A DNA stretch of 64,000 nt. It comes from Progne subis subis. Lineage: Eukaryota > Chordata > Aves > Passeriformes > Hirundinidae. The notes below the pieces were generated by a model that worked only from the letters and a program-made list of their open reading frames with translations, did no database searches and was not told the origin of the DNA. Below are positions 1-13,575 of this stretch, one piece after another. The stretch lies in contig JAKJHU010000109.1 of NCBI GenBank assembly GCA_022316685.1, positions 682,001 through 746,000 of the forward strand, given 5' to 3'. A program made the position numbers and the translations under genes. Every line of letters starts with the position of its first letter. Position 1 is the stretch's first letter.

Positions 1-2564
1 CATAATTAGCATAGGTAATGTCTAACATGGTGCAATGGAGGGTGGGCAGCCAGACCTGACAAGTCACCAAGCAAGCAAAGTGAGGCTTCTCTTAACCTGC
101 TTCTCACAAGAGGCCTGTGCCCAGACTCAAATTTTTGCTGAGGCACTGGAGGTGCATCACCAGTGTTACTTAACAAATGTTAGCTTTCCTTTCTCTAACA
201 TACATCATCATTCCGGTAAGATTTTTGTCTGTTAAATTAACAGTGAATGTGTAAACAATGCAGGATTTAATACAAATCTGTATACAGGACAGTTTTATAG
301 ATTAGTGCTATACATGGACAGCATTTATTGGAATTGGGGCTGTGAAGCATGCTGGTAGCTTTTGCAGTGGTTGGAAGGTACTTGATGCATTTGTGGGGTT
401 TTTTCATGGTTTGGTTATTTTTATCAGTCAGGATAAGTGTTTATTAAGGAGTGATGTCAGATTTGATAGCTCCAGCAGCTAACATAAATAGGCTGCAATG
501 CAAAGTCTGGTGATAAATCAGTTACCCAGAAAAATTAAATTTAAATGCCTTTCTCAGAGGTCTTTCAGGGTTTCAGAACTCTGCATGGCGTCTGAAGACT
601 TAAGCATAAATATTTAAATAGTGTATTGAGATTCTATAATGGAAGACCTTATTGAACTGTAGAATTATTTGAAGCTCTATAGAAAACTGCTGTCTGTAAT
701 CAGGGGGTTTGGGTTTTTTTCTGTCATTGAGCAGTCTGAAATCCACTTCAAATCTCTCAGAGTGGTAGCCTAATACTGTCCTATTCTTCCTTTTCATTTT
801 GGCTCCCAAGAGTGTGGCTCAGGGTGAACTTGCAGTGTTGGAGAGTCTTGCAGTAGGTAAGGAAATGGTAAGTTTAGGCATGCAAGAGGAGAAGGAAAGG
901 ATAGGCAAGAAAAAGAAATAATGCTCTTCTAGCATTTCTGTGCAAAAGGACATTCTTATGCCTCTGATAGGGACAACATTTAAGACAACCTTTTTCTTGC
1001 TAGGCAATGAATTTATAAAAATTGAGCTGTGTAGTTTCCTGCCACGCTTGGAGAAAGCTGAGCTGGAAAGGCTGGCCCAATGGCCATGAAAGAAATGTAC
1101 AGTGTTAGAACTCAGCATAGAAGCAGTGCAGACATGAAACTTTTCAACTGGATAATACAAATGGGTGCATTTCAATATGGAAAACTTGTTCTTGTGGGAA
1201 GAAACTACACTGTAACACATCATGTTATACAAACTCATTTTTCTCAGCTGAGAATACTTGAAACAGTAACTACAGAATGACTGGTACGTTCAGTTCTCTG
1301 TAACCTGCCACCCCTCCAGACATCTGAAAAAACAACTTCTGGTTATGAAAACCTTCTCCAGTTCTGTTTGGATGTCACGGTGCCAGTAGCTATGCAAAAA
1401 CAACACTGGTTGCAGTCTTGCTCTCCTCTGTGTGAATGGCTTTTGGAGGACGGAGCCATTAAAGCAGACAGAACAGAAGGGAATCGAGCAGTAACGCTGT
1501 TATAAATCTTACCTTTCCTGGAGAGGGCCTCTGCTGCTGCTCAGGGCGTGCATCTTGCTCTGATCTGTTTCCTTGTTTCCCTCTAGCACCTGTGTGTCCC
1601 TGGGTTAGCAAGTTCCACAAGCAGGGCACGTTAGCAACCTGCCTCCCAAATAGTGTCTCTGTCAAACTGCAGCAGTCAGGCTGTCTCAGAGCGGGGAAGA
1701 GGCTGAAGAGGAGAATATAAGCAAGTGATCTTTAGCACAGAGTGTTGCTGGGAGAAGTACATAGGTCACAGATTTTGTAAGAGTGCGCAGTTGGGGAAGA
1801 GAACAAGTTTGCACGAGTAATAGAAATGGATACAAAGTAGAAATTGACTTCTCTCAGGATTAAGCAAGAAGCATCTGGATGTGTGTCTGGCATGCAGACA
1901 TGAATTCTGGTTTTGACTTGGAACCACACCACACTTCACCTCTGCAAACGGAACTTGGTGACAGAGTTCCTGTAGTGGCCAGCTTGCACCAGAATTCAAT
2001 GCTGCAGCACAGCGAACACTCACTGCAGTACAAAGGAGCAGTAGGGTCCCCTGAAACCCCCAAGAGTTACATCTTTTTCATCAACCTTTACAATGATTTG
2101 CAGTCTTCCCTGAATATCAGGTATGTACACAACTGATAGAATTTCCTGCTCAAAACTTGGTTTTTTTAAACATTGGAATAGCCAGGCTTATCATTAAATC
2201 CATAAGGCTCTTCTGAGGGTTTCTGGAGTTTAAACAAAAGATAGGAATAGAACTTTCATTTGAGATATTGTCTCCTTGGAATGAGAAGCAGGCTGCAAGG
2301 CTGTTTTGTTTGTGGATACATATAAAAATATGATCCTCTCCGATCTTCTGAAATTAGGAGGTGTATTTCACCATTCTAACCCAGCTTTGCAGGGTTTGGT
2401 ACATCTTGAGCATGTGGATTTTGGGTTCTGTAGTGTTCATAAAAACTGTCACAACATATCTTAACATGCAAAGGAAGCTAATATTTCTTTCTTTTCGCAA
2501 ACTGTAAAGTCATTGTTAATTATGGTGATGTAATTCAGATCTGAATGTTAGATCCCCCTAGTCT

Positions 2565-2675
2565 GGTTCAGCATTCCAGTTTAGTCCTCTCTGAACAAGG
2601 ATTTGGTGGGCTTGTTAGGTTAACAGCTGGACTCTGATCTTAAAGGTCTTTTCAGCCTAAATGATTTTATGATTC
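2565..2675 (+). mobile_element. CR1 LINE 3'-end relic
   Basis: The segment around 2620-2675 reads like the 3' end of avian CR1 retrotransposons: a 'ggttaacagctggactctgatcttaaaggtc' type block (shown here only in part), then 'ttttcagcctaaatgatttt' and the terminal 'atgattc' unit. It is degenerate and 5' truncated, as most CR1 copies are. The left boundary is uncertain. It carries no coding sequence. Confidence 0.7.
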
Positions 2676-3772
2676 AGCACATTATAAACAGTGAAATAGT
2701 CATAGTGTCTGTTCCCTTACTAGAAAAGATGCTCAGCTGCAATTATTCAGAGCACCCATTTCAGGTCTACTGTTTTCAACTATCAGAGTTGGCTTCCTAC
2801 CTTACCATGATAGTGAACCTCCCAGAAGAAGTAGAAAGCTTATAAAATAATTCATCTGAAAATGGCAGTTGATTGGAAGGATCTCATTTTGATATGAGTA
2901 ACAACAGTTTAATTGTCCCAGAGCAGTGAGTTTATCATTTGTATTGTGTGTTTATTAGTTTTTATTCTCCATTATATTATTGCCATTTATTTATTCTGCA
3001 TTTCCAAGGACTCTGGCACTTATGAAACATAATTGCCCTATAAAAGCCATCCAAAACACATGATGGGAAGTTTATCTTCCCTGGATTCACACAAATGTCT
3101 GAAACTAGAAATTCCAAGCTTGTGTGTATGTAACTTGCCATTTGGAATCTCTTGGGTGAAGCCAGGTCTGGTTATCTCTGAACATAACATTTCCAGCAAA
3201 GGTACCTATGACAAGTAAGGAATGGAAATGCATTAGAGAAGTTACAGCCAGGGGGAGGGCATGAGAGTTTTAATTGCAGGGTCGAAACTATTTATGTCAA
3301 AATAGGATCCTGCTCTTGATGGCAACACACTTGTCAACTTGAGTGAAAGTTGGTTTAACTTCCTTGATTTCACTGTGTGAATCTGCTGGGGCAATCCTGA
3401 CTGCCTGATGTGACCACCAAAGTATCTAAACTGGTATTTGTGTCTGGCAGTTTCTGAGTTCCATTCCAAAACAGGATTTTCAGCCTGTCTAGTACATTTC
3501 CCATTTGTTTTATGGACTGTTATCCACCCTTAGTTTTAGCACATTTGAATAGAAAGTAAGGAATAATATTGCAGTTAGCTGACTGCAGAAGGAATTATAG
3601 GACGCTGGGTGTAATTGCTGAAACTGAACTTGACCAAAGCAACAAATTGAGGTTTGGTTTTTGCTTGCAGTTCTTGTCATTGATCAGCTGGATGTAAAAT
3701 GGCAGCACTGATAGCACTGAAGCTGATTTCAATATATATGCCAAGGTCAAATCAAGACTGGCTTGATGTAAT

Positions 3773-3828
3773 TAGATATATATGAGGATGATTTCGAGTT
3801 TTCTCGAAATGTATCATATATGTATCTA
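3773..3828. repeat. Imperfect 56-bp palindrome (hairpin) in PEAK1 intron
   Basis: Two 26-base arms flank a TTTT loop at 3799-3802. The inner eight bases of each arm (ATTTCGAG at 3791-3798 and CTCGAAAT at 3803-3810) are perfectly complementary, and the outer six (TAGATA / TATCTA) also pair. By hand about 19 of 26 arm positions match. It lies about 140 bp before the acceptor at 3965. It could be a relic of a small DNA transposon, a structured intronic RNA, or chance in AT-rich DNA. Confidence 0.5.
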
Positions 3829-3965
3829 GGGGTTTTGAAATGGGGCGAGGGGTCCTAGTCAGGGTTTTGGGGTTTTTTTTTGCTTTAAACTTCTTTGCAG
3901 AGTGCAAACAGGAGCAGCACATATGAAGTACTTTAATCTTCTCTTACTATTATCTTATTCCACAG

Positions 3966-4714
3966 GGCAGTCCAGAGCAGCTATGATCCCTCCAAAACAG
4001 CCAAGGCAACCCAAGGGAGCTTTGGATGATGCCATTGCCTTTGGAGGGCTGTCAGACCAGGAGACAGTGAACAACTTGCAGCCAACACCACCTCCACTGC
4101 CAAAGAAAACAATTTTGAGAGCTAACACAGAGCCAACTCCCCGAGATCTCCAGAAGCAGGCTCTGGAGAACAACCTGTGCATCATGGCAAATCCCACCTA
4201 CGACATTGACACTAACTGGGAAGCAAGCAGCGCCTGCTCCTCAGTCAGCCTGGAGCTCAAGGTCCTGGATAATGAGTCGGGAGATTCCTTGGACAGGCCG
4301 ACAGAGAAACTGAGGGCAACCACCTCAGCAACTAACAGTGTTTCCAGCCTAACCACTATCAGTATTAAGGACCGGTGTTCCAACAGCATGGAGTCCCTGA
4401 CAGGGAGGCGCCTCTCGCAGGCCAAGCAGGGCCGAGGCATCCAGAAGCCGCAGAGACAAGCACTTTATCGAGGCATCGAAAACAGAGAGGAGGTGGTGGG
4501 GAAAATCCGGAGCTTGCACGCTGATTCACTGAAGAAGCTGGCACTGAAATGTGAAGACCTGTTCATGGCCGGGCAGAAGGACCAGCTGCGCTTCGGCGTG
4601 GACAGCTGGTCGGATTTCCGGCTCACCAGTGACAAGCCGTGCTGCGAGGCAGGCGATGCCGTTTACTACCCCGCGTCTTACGCTAAAGATCCCCTCAACA
4701 ATTACGCAGTCAAG
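3966..4714 (+). CDS. PEAK1: PEAK1 penultimate coding exon (SH3/PTB docking region and start of pseudokinase)
   Basis: PEAK1 is a cytoplasmic pseudokinase scaffold that links Src, Shc, Grb2 and Crk signalling to the actin cytoskeleton and focal adhesions. This exon starts after CAG at 3963-3965, opens with two bases of a split codon, and is open to the GTAAGA donor at 4715; it encodes about 249 residues. Visible motifs: a proline-rich PPPLPKK at 4088-4108, the type bound by Crk SH3 domains; an NPTY at 4190-4201, a Shc-type PTB site; a helical segment at about 4484-4590 matching the alpha-N helix of the dimerisation (SHED) region; and the start of the pseudokinase N-lobe, ending in YAVK, where the lysine codon 4712-4714 is the last of the exon. 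By my count 556 residues follow the NPTY tyrosine, which fits human Y1188 of 1746. The paralogue PRAG1 is the main alternative, but the TSPAN3 linkage favours PEAK1. Confidence 0.93.
4088..4108 (+). other. PEAK1: PPPLPKK proline-rich motif (Crk SH3-type ligand)
   Basis: The codons read PPPLPKK in the PEAK1 frame. PxxPxK is the class of ligand bound by the N-terminal SH3 domain of Crk adaptors, and PEAK-family proteins are known to recruit CrkII through such a motif in this part of the protein. Binding in this species is inferred. Confidence 0.75.
4190..4201 (+). other. PEAK1: NPTY phosphotyrosine docking motif
   Basis: The codons AAT CCC ACC TAC encode NPTY. NPxY motifs bind PTB domains such as that of Shc1 when the tyrosine is phosphorylated. 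Distance to the C terminus (556 residues) places it at the position of human Y1188, the reported Shc1 site. Confidence 0.75.
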
Positions 4715-7700
4715 GTAAGAGGGGCTTGAGAAACGGTAACCCGAGGAATCGGTGGCAAAATGTGACAACAGCCATACACCACATCCAGTAGTGATAGGAC
4801 CTACTGCTGGCAATGGGTGAGAAGTAAGATTCCCAAGATACAGGCTCTTTTCTTTTGTCCAGACCCATCTGTGGCATTGGTATCTGCTGTTTAATTGCAT
4901 GTGTTTTTATTGCAGCTCCAACATTAGTGAAAAGAGAAATCAAAGCATCTTAGTTTTTACTATGGTCATAGCTTCATGATGTTTTGAAGGAAAAGCTGTA
5001 TTATTTTAATATGTGTCAGCAGTTTTTTAGAAACTCGCAATAACAAAGTCCTTTGATTCACCTGCATCCAGAGGAAATTAAATCATTACTCCTAGTTAAG
5101 AAAGTTTTCTTAAAAAATGGAAAAGTTCTCCATTTTCAGAGCCATGTAATTTTAAAGGTAAGTTCTAGGGTAATACACCTTTCTGTTCCCCTACAAGGTT
5201 TTAGTTTTTCACCAGTGCTCGTTACCAGCCTTTCAAAAGCTCTGCCTAGCAATCAGTGTTTAGTTCTTCAACTAACTCATTTAAAGAAATAAGATTTACT
5301 AGATTTACTGCTAATATATGAGTGCCTAGCTGGCAGGTATCTCAGCAGATATTGTTATTTCATGGATTTTTATATAGATAGTTCTTTCTAAGTGCTGTAT
5401 CTCTGCATTTCTCAATGCTTATCTGGTAGGAAGATAGCAAGAAGGACAGCTGAGACTCCTAGCACTGTCAGGCTTCCTGTGTGACCTTGAGTAAATCACT
5501 GAACTTCTGACTCCTCCTTGTTGAAACTGAGATAAAACATTTATTGCCTGACACAGATGTGTGAGGCCTGAGCTGTTATTCCTTGTATTTGACATTCTCA
5601 GAAGGGTGGTGCTTTGCGGGAAAAAAATGTTGTTACCACTCCTGCATGACTGTTTACAAGTAAGAGATAAAAAACTGAAAGGTAAGATTGGTGCAGCTAA
5701 TATGTTTTTCTGAAACCTGAAAAGGTATCTTTTTAATACAGGTATTTGGGTGTAACCATTTATATTGCATTAAGGACTTCTTATTGGAGAAGATGTGAAG
5801 TGAAATGAAATATGGACATCTTGGAGCTGCCATGTCCAGTGATACCGAGCGGCCAAGGAAGAGCCAGCCCGTGAGCGTGTCTGGCGATCAGCTGTGGTTC
5901 AGAATCAGCATCTGCCATTGCTCATTGCTGCCTTGGAGGGTTTTGCTTTAATACAATGGTGCAAAAGATTTCCTTCTAGGGCCCAAAGTGGTGTTTTTCT
6001 GTATAGGCATGTTTGAGTTATCACTAATGTGATATCTCTTTGCACATCACAGATGTGCCTTTAAAGTATTCCCTGACAGGCAAGATCTGTGTCGTTGTTC
6101 TGTTATCTCCTGTCCTCCGAAATACATTTCCCTTGTAGAAAGCCAGAGAGAAGAAAGAACAGCAGTGCAACATGGTCAAATAGGTGCTAAATTTTCTTTT
6201 TCATAATTCAGATGTTATAAAACTAGTTCTCTGACTAACAAGGTTTACTGCATTGTAATAGATGTGAGTGAAGTATCCACAAAATATCCTTGAGCTGGAG
6301 GTCACCAGGAACTGTTGTGCTGCTAGGATGAGAGGAAAACTTCCTCTTGAAAATACCCCCTGGTACTTAATGTGATAGAGGAAGGCGTTAGCCCCAAGTT
6401 GATCTTTGACTTATAAGCCATAGGTCTAGGATCAGATTTCTCCAAAAGCTCATAACCACAGATTGCTGTTTCATTACACAGAGATTTGGGGAAATTAGCT
6501 TTAACAAATACGCTACTTTTTACTACCAGGGGTGTTTTCTGTGTGAGCCAAATTACATAGTAATCTACCTTCAACAAATAACCTATGTCTTCCTGCCACT
6601 TTAAATCCCTCATCCCCAAAACAGGGTGGAAAAAGCAGTGAGATGAAAATTACTGGTGTGCCAATTGAATCCAAAACAGTCTTCCTGTTATTTTGGATCA
6701 AGTGTTAGAAATACACTTTGAAAGTGTATCTGGAGCCGCATCTCTGGACGGTGTAAATTAATGGAGCTCTTTTGACTTCTGCAGAACTACCCAAGCAACG
6801 CTGGCTAGCAGTTCAGACAGATCTTAAGTTTTATGATTTTAATATTAGATCTGAGAAACAATGTCATAATGAATTTTTTAAAATTATTATTCTCTTTGTA
6901 GAAAATTAGAGATTCACCCTCAATCAGTGCTAATAGTCTTGATACATAAAATTGGCATTTTCATATTCTATCTCCAAAAATAGAATTACAGAAGCTTTGT
7001 TAAAAATTCAGCTTTGACCATTTAACTGCTGCTGAATTAAATTTAGAACAATGAATGATTTGCAGAGGTGAACGTACCAGTGCACTTCCACATTCTGATG
7101 ATTTCACCAGTAAAAGGCGTTCTGATAAATTTGGTGGAGAACGAGCACAACTTGTTCCGTTGGGCTGGATATGAGGGGAAACATTCATAGGAGTGTGTTG
7201 TTTCATAGCACTTTATTATGCTTCTTACTTCAACTCTCACCTAATCTGCTAGTAAACACCCAGTGCAAAAATAGCTGCAGGAAACCATGTGGAAATTATT
7301 TTGACTGAAACATTAGAAATAAAACCAGTACATAAGTCGTGATCAGAGAAGTATTTTTCCAAATGGAAAAATGTTAGTTCCCTTTCAAGAAAGGTTTCCA
7401 TAAAATTCCAGACCCTGAGTTGTTTTTCTTTCACCTAAGTGCAATACCACCTTCTAAGCAATTGGTAGATCTGGGGCAATATGGATAAACATTCCCCTGA
7501 AACCACAGTCTTATCTGTAATTCCAAATATGTGGTTAAAAGGTTACACCGAAGTAAAAGCAGCCCAGAGCAGCAGCTCTTTGGACACAGCAGATTGGGTG
7601 AGTTCCGTTTTTAGTGTCCTGACACAAATTGAATAAGGCACTGATGTGGCAGGCACGTCTTTTATTAAAAAATAAACAAATTCATTTGAATACTCAGAAG

Positions 7701-10700
7701 GAATAACAGACAATATAACTACTGTGTCAGTGACGTAAACTACTTCCACTTTCAGTATTAAACTCTCAAAGCAGACACTGTCCAGTATCACAGGCTGACT
7801 CACAGAAGCCATGATTCAGGATCCACCCAGAAAAACAGCCATAAAACCCAGCTGGCTCTGGCCACAGGCACGTGTGGCAATGCTGGTCAGGTGGGCTAAC
7901 AGAAATTGCAGAGGTGCAAACAGCTCAGAAGGAGCGGTTTGAATTTATTGCTTTGATTGCTGCAGGGCAGCAGAAGTTTTCCTAGCAGTAAAACCTTAGG
8001 ATTCCTGGTAAGGTTCATGTCCCAGATATAAAACAGGAATGCAGAAGTAAGCAGCAATGGGCTGAACTTGGCTGGCAGTTTTGTATTGCACCTGACAATT
8101 ATTTTTTAGTCATGTTGTTTGTCACAGTGTGCTAAGGTGGTTTTATTTGGTAATTCAGTTTCCTAGTGGAACTTCCTGTCAGAAGCACTGTTAAAGGTTG
8201 TCCCAGAACTTTGTGCTTCAGATCAAAACAAAGCAATGTGCACTCAACTTCCAGCCCATTCTCAGTTCAGTCGCAGCAGAATAGAATTCGGTGTTTTGGC
8301 ACATCGTTAAAAAGTCAAAGCTCTATTCCAAAGCCAGATTAAGAAAATGAGGTCAATCAGAGATCAAACTGGCCTCCTTGGAAAAGAAGGTTGTGCCAAG
8401 AACAAGTTATCAATTTGGGATTAGCAAGCTTTCATTCTACACAGAATTTCATTTGCAGTTGTCCCTCTGTGCAATACAACAAAGTGGCACAGATGGTACA
8501 GTCTTTGTGATCTTCTGTGTTTCTCATTTTCAGCACTTGTAAATTCATTTCCCACAATATTCATCGTGCTTTAAGTTCACTGACGCCCTGTAAAATGCAT
8601 AGGACAGAGTGGAAATGAGATTCCCTGCTGGGAAAGCTGATGGCACAGTAGGCTAAGGGACTCATAAAGGAAAAAGAAAAGCTAATGCACAACATTTTGT
8701 AGAAGCTCTGAAACGTTCAAATCCTGCTTCTTGGGCTGGGAGCACTGAGGAAAATTGAGATGGCAGGATATGAAGAAACCTGTCCTGTCCCTATAAATGT
8801 GACAAAGGTTCAGTTCATGTGGATGCATTAAAGAAAAGATACATGATGACTGCATTCCAGTGAAAAGGAAGGTGGATATTTTGCATTCCTTCCTACTTGT
8901 ACTCTCCTTTTTTTCTCATTGTTCTCTTGCATCATATGGAAGGGGTTTTCATCAACATTGCTTCATCTTTTGAGCAACCAGCTCTTTATCAGCTCATGAA
9001 ATGAGGCTGGCCAAGCCCTTATCAACACCTTCCTTTCAGCTGCTATCACATACCAGATCTTCAGAGCTGGTCTGGATGTATTTCATTAAAGCAAATGGTA
9101 AATGACTGACTGGTCCTACTTTCTGTGTTAGTGTTTTAGTCAAAGTATTTTCAACCTTTCTTCCTGTATCAAAAAATAGATATTCAGCATACTCTATATG
9201 TAAAAGGCAACAGGATTTTCATCTTTTTGAGCAGATGACTGGAACAGACACAAGCTTATTTTAAAATGCAAAGGAAACTAGACTATATATTTTTTCCCAG
9301 CTTTGACACAGAATTAACCACCACAAGCAGAAAAGCAGCTCTGTGTGCACTCCTTTAGCAGTTCATCATCAGCAGTTGAAAATACTTGCTAGGGAGACCA
9401 ATAAATTTCACGATTTGTTTCCTAATTTTTTTCAAATGTAAATACTGACTTTAGTCACATAACTGAGACTCCAACACAAACCATTTTGGAAGTTTTAAAT
9501 CTTCATTTGATGGTCATTCAGATGGTAGTTTTAGGTGATAGTGGACTTACCCATTGATGGTATTGAACACCAGTATTCATTACTCTATTGCAAAATGGTA
9601 ATATAAAATAGACTTCTGAGTAGAAGCTGCAACGTAAAAGAATCTGAACACTGCAATGTAAAACCTCAGGACGTACCTGAACAGTAGCCAGACACTCACA
9701 GGAACCTCAGATTACTGCAGGTGTGTCTTTTAGAAACTGCTTTATGAATTCAGACTGGTGTCTGATTTATCACACTGTGAGTTTGGGTGCTGCCTCCAGA
9801 CAGCCCAGCTTTCCCTTCCTCCTGACAATTGCAGAGTGCCCAGTGTACAAATTTCAGTGTTTATGTAGTCAGCAATTTAAGCAGCCTGTAATAACCCAGC
9901 TGCCTCTTCCACTTCTCACTTCATGGTGTTTGTAAACAAAAAGCAAGAAGCAGAAAATCCATCTCAAATCAGATCTTAGCTCTCTTGTCTTTGTAGATAC
10001 TGAATGCATGTACCCATCTACTTCTCTGTATTAAACAAGAGAACTGCAAGTGTCCAAAAGCCATTTGTAGCCAGTCACTATTGGCCATTTGTGGGATTAG
10101 AGATTTTTCCCTATATTGGTTAGATTCCTTAACAGCACAATAAGGAGGGAAAATATCTTTTAATGAATGCAGTCATTTTAGTATTGGTTTTAATCATGAT
10201 GCTATTTAGTATTTAATGTCTGGTTTCTTGATAATTTAAATTCTGTTTTATTGATATAGAGAGGAGTCTGAAATAAGACCTCATATTTGAGAACTGATTT
10301 GGGGGAAAGTTTGGCCCTGCTGTGGCTTCATACTCGAGAGTGGACACTGCTCTGAATGTTTTCGAGAACACATGGACTTAGTAATGTCACTTATTCTTCC
10401 TGCAAGTGTTCCGAGGATCATTGTACCCAAAGCTCAATATTCTGCTGAATATTGGAGAGGTCTCAGCTGGAATATTGGATTCATTATAGGGTACACTCCT
10501 CAGAAAGATGTAATACATGGGGACAATCCAGAAAAGAGCAACACAAATCAGAGGATCAGGAATAAAGATAAGAGAAGTATGGGCTCAGTATTTTCAAAAA
10601 TAAACAAAGAAGATGGGAAAAGTTACATTTTCTCCAGTTGTAAAGGTATCACATTCAAGGATGGGAATCCAAAATCAATTTTTAGCCAAGCAGCAAGGAG

Positions 10701-13575
10701 AAGGGCTGTCATTTTAATTTGAAGTAAAATTGACTTAGGATTGAATAGTGGGAAGATAAAAAAGACAGAGAAGCAGAACTGTTTTGGGGTGGCATTAGTA
10801 GGCTGGAGAGGCGTTTCTCAAGGATGACCAAACAGATGAGACTTGCCTTGCAGGCCACTGCCTCAGGAAAAACATCCTTTGCACCAACAGCTAGATGCCC
10901 TTGGATGCAGATGTGCATGGCCAGTCATTTCTAAATTAGAAGAAAGCATTACCACATCTATAGAGCATGGATGAAAGTGTGCTTCTGTACTCTCACAATT
11001 CTGGCGTTGGCCATGCTTTCTAAAATGAGGGAACCAAAGCTGATTTTGAGAGGTACAGAACCTATCTCCAATTTTAACTGAAATAGTAGTAAATTTGAGG
11101 ACATTCTCTGAAGTAAGTAGGAAAAAGAGGCTGCTTAGGGCTAAAATTAGAAACTTTTTGATTCCTTTGTGGGAAAAGTTTTGATTCCTTTGCTTTTCTT
11201 TTTCAGTTGGAAAGGAGAAATCCTTTTCATAAACTTTTAAAAAAGCAATATATTTACCAATCTGAGAAGTGTATATTGTTTTCAGAGTGCATACTTTGTG
11301 GATTATATATTCCTAGCAGTGTATCAGTTTTAGCTGACTGGTGGCACTAGAAATCCTTCACGAAGAAATAGAGTGCAGTAGCTAAGGCCAAGTGTGGTTT
11401 TCAACATTTTTTGTCAGCAAGTAAACTTGACTTTAAAATTAAACTCTTTCAGAATGAGGTTTGTTTTGTTTGGGGTTTTTTTTGGTTTTTTTTTTTTTCA
11501 ATTAGGTCACTTAAGTATTTTTAAAAACTAAAGGCTGAATTACAACATGCTGAACCTTTTCTGCACTTGGAACTGAGTATTCCCATGGCTGACTGTGGAA
11601 GAAAAAAGCCATGGACTTGATTGAAGGGCATAGAGGATGGAACAATTTTGTTTTCCTTAATAGCTCTTCTCCCAGTCAGATTTTATACACACCCTCTGTG
11701 TACATTCAGCACACATATATGGGTCTGTCTGTGTAGCTTTTCTAGTTCTATCTTCTCTGCAGTATTAAATATGTAATCAATCTGGGGACTTCAGTCTCAA
11801 AGACAATCAGCTGGCATTTTCTTTTCCTATATAATTCAAAGGTTATTGCTATATTTTTGCCTCTATAACCTTTGAGAGAAGGGAACAAGGGGGTACACAT
11901 GCCACTGAGAACTCACCTCTAACAGGGTAAAATACATTTCAATTTAAATGAACAAAAGCTGCTGTATAAGCAGGGTAAGGATCAACATTTCCTCTCGTAA
12001 ATAAAACTGACTAGAAAATGCATTTTTCAAATCAGTTTTGTGTGTTTGCGGCAGTTATAAACAGGGAGTTTTGTTGTGCATAATGAGTAGGGAAATGTAA
12101 GTGGTTGTGAAGTATGGAAACATGCACAGTCTCCAAGACAAGAGGACAATCAGAATGTTGGTACAGCTTTTGTCTGAGTTCCTATGGTTATGTGACAATG
12201 CAGTTTTCTGATCAACTACCATAAAAGATTAAATCTTCCATTTATATTTCTTAACTACGTAAGCGTGTAAAATATGAACAATTTGTGTGTGCATTACTGA
12301 AAGGTAGGTTTATAACTTACCTGCAGAAGTTCTGAGAAGGGGAAAAATGAGAAACAGGAAGAAAAGTCACCTAATGCTTACATTTGGGGCTAGGATGACA
12401 TCTGGGTTTCTTGGTGGCGGTGACTATAACAAATGCTGACTTGTACTAACCTTAGTAATTTGGCTTTCCTTGATTTCAGAGATGAGCTAAAAGAAGCCAT
12501 AACTTCATCTGGAGAGAGACAACTTCCCCTTTTTTCTTCTCTGAGCTTTGCACTTAAAACCTGTTGGTGAATTACAGCAAGGCAACATTTAGACTCTAAC
12601 CATGTAAAAGATTAAAACATACACTTAACCTTACATGCTTTGAATGATCTCCCTGAATTTAGTAGAACTAAGGTTAATATGCAAAGGTCAACACAGCTGA
12701 GTCTTAGTAATTTTAATCAGTAAATGTCTTAGAAACAGAGGTCCTAATAGGGCTTTTCCAATGACTTTTGTCAGGGGTTGAAGCTGCCAGTTGTTATGGC
12801 AGTGCAAACAGTTAATAAGGATAATTACTATGTTGATAATGTACATATCAATAAGACACTTCTGGACATAAATACAGCTATATATGGCGAAAAACCAAAC
12901 CATATGCTTTGGATCTTGATGATTGATTGAAAGCAATTAAGGCACCATGTTCTAATGATTGTCCATTCTCACCTGAGCCAAGTGTGCCAGGCAGCAGACT
13001 GTGCCATGCACACACATCCCCCTCACTGCAGATACACTGCTGCAACTCACTGATTTCAGTTCCAGTTCCAGTGGGTGAGGAGCAAACATCAGTCATCCAA
13101 CTGACAGGGGCTGACTGCTAACTCAGCCATGTGCAAGTACTGGGTCAAATACTTTATGTATATTTCTTTGTATCCCCTGCTGCTATTGATTTTTTTTATC
13201 TTGTTCAAGCTTCACACGAAGTGGAGAGAACTTGCAATAAAATGATACGGATAAACAAGTAATTGTAAAAAAGCCTTGCTGTGCATTTACCACGTATCAT
13301 CTGCCGTTCTGATTAAAAACTAGAATTGTATTTTCCATTGGATCATCTATGCAGAGGGAGAGATGCCTGCATGTATCGCTCAGCAGTTGCTTACTAGCCA
13401 ATGAAAACTGTTTGGGTGCCTTAAGACAGTCTGCCAAGGTCAGTTCATTAAAAAATGTTCATTGTGCATGTTTAGGCCTAGACTGGAGATCCCATCAACA
13501 AAGTACATATTAAAAAAAAGGTACAGAATTTAGAAATTAAATAATTATATCTGCGTTGTTTATTTTTTCTCCCAG
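4715..13575 (+). other. PEAK1: PEAK1 last intron
   Basis: The intron starts with GTAAGA at 4715 and ends with TTTTTTCTCCCAG at 13575; both flanking exons are in phase 0, so splicing joins the invariant-type lysine codon directly to Ile-Cys-Lys. Nothing inside resembles a further PEAK1 exon. The longest open frame (10372-10722, 116 codons) begins without a splice or promoter context and matches nothing I know. A T-rich tract lies at 11461-11498. No recognisable repeat element or RNA gene was seen in the rest. Confidence 0.85.
11461..11498. repeat. T-rich low-complexity tract
   Basis: Runs of T interrupted by G groups, ending in a run of more than ten T. Simple low-complexity DNA within the PEAK1 intron. 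Confidence 0.8.

Larger units (their letters stand above)
1..3965 (+). other. PEAK1: PEAK1 intron (3' part, start outside window)
   Basis: No open frame here resembles PEAK1 or any other protein I know; the small ORFs present are what AT-rich intron sequence gives by chance. The stretch ends in a pyrimidine-rich tract and the acceptor CAG at 3963-3965. It contains a CR1 LINE relic near 2565-2675 and a 56-bp imperfect palindrome at 3773-3828, both listed separately. The PEAK1 exon that encodes the N-terminal two thirds of the protein is absent, so it must lie to the left of this window. Assignment as intron rests on the downstream exon beginning in phase 2 (two bases completing a codon). Confidence 0.8.

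Noticed and set aside
1879..2136. 85-codon frame ending near a GTATGT-like donor
   Set aside because: I considered an upstream PEAK1 exon, but the translation does not resemble PEAK1 and no acceptor in frame was found.
10372..10722. 116-codon frame in the PEAK1 intron
   Set aside because: No splice sites, no known motif, and ordinary AT-rich codon content; chance ORF.
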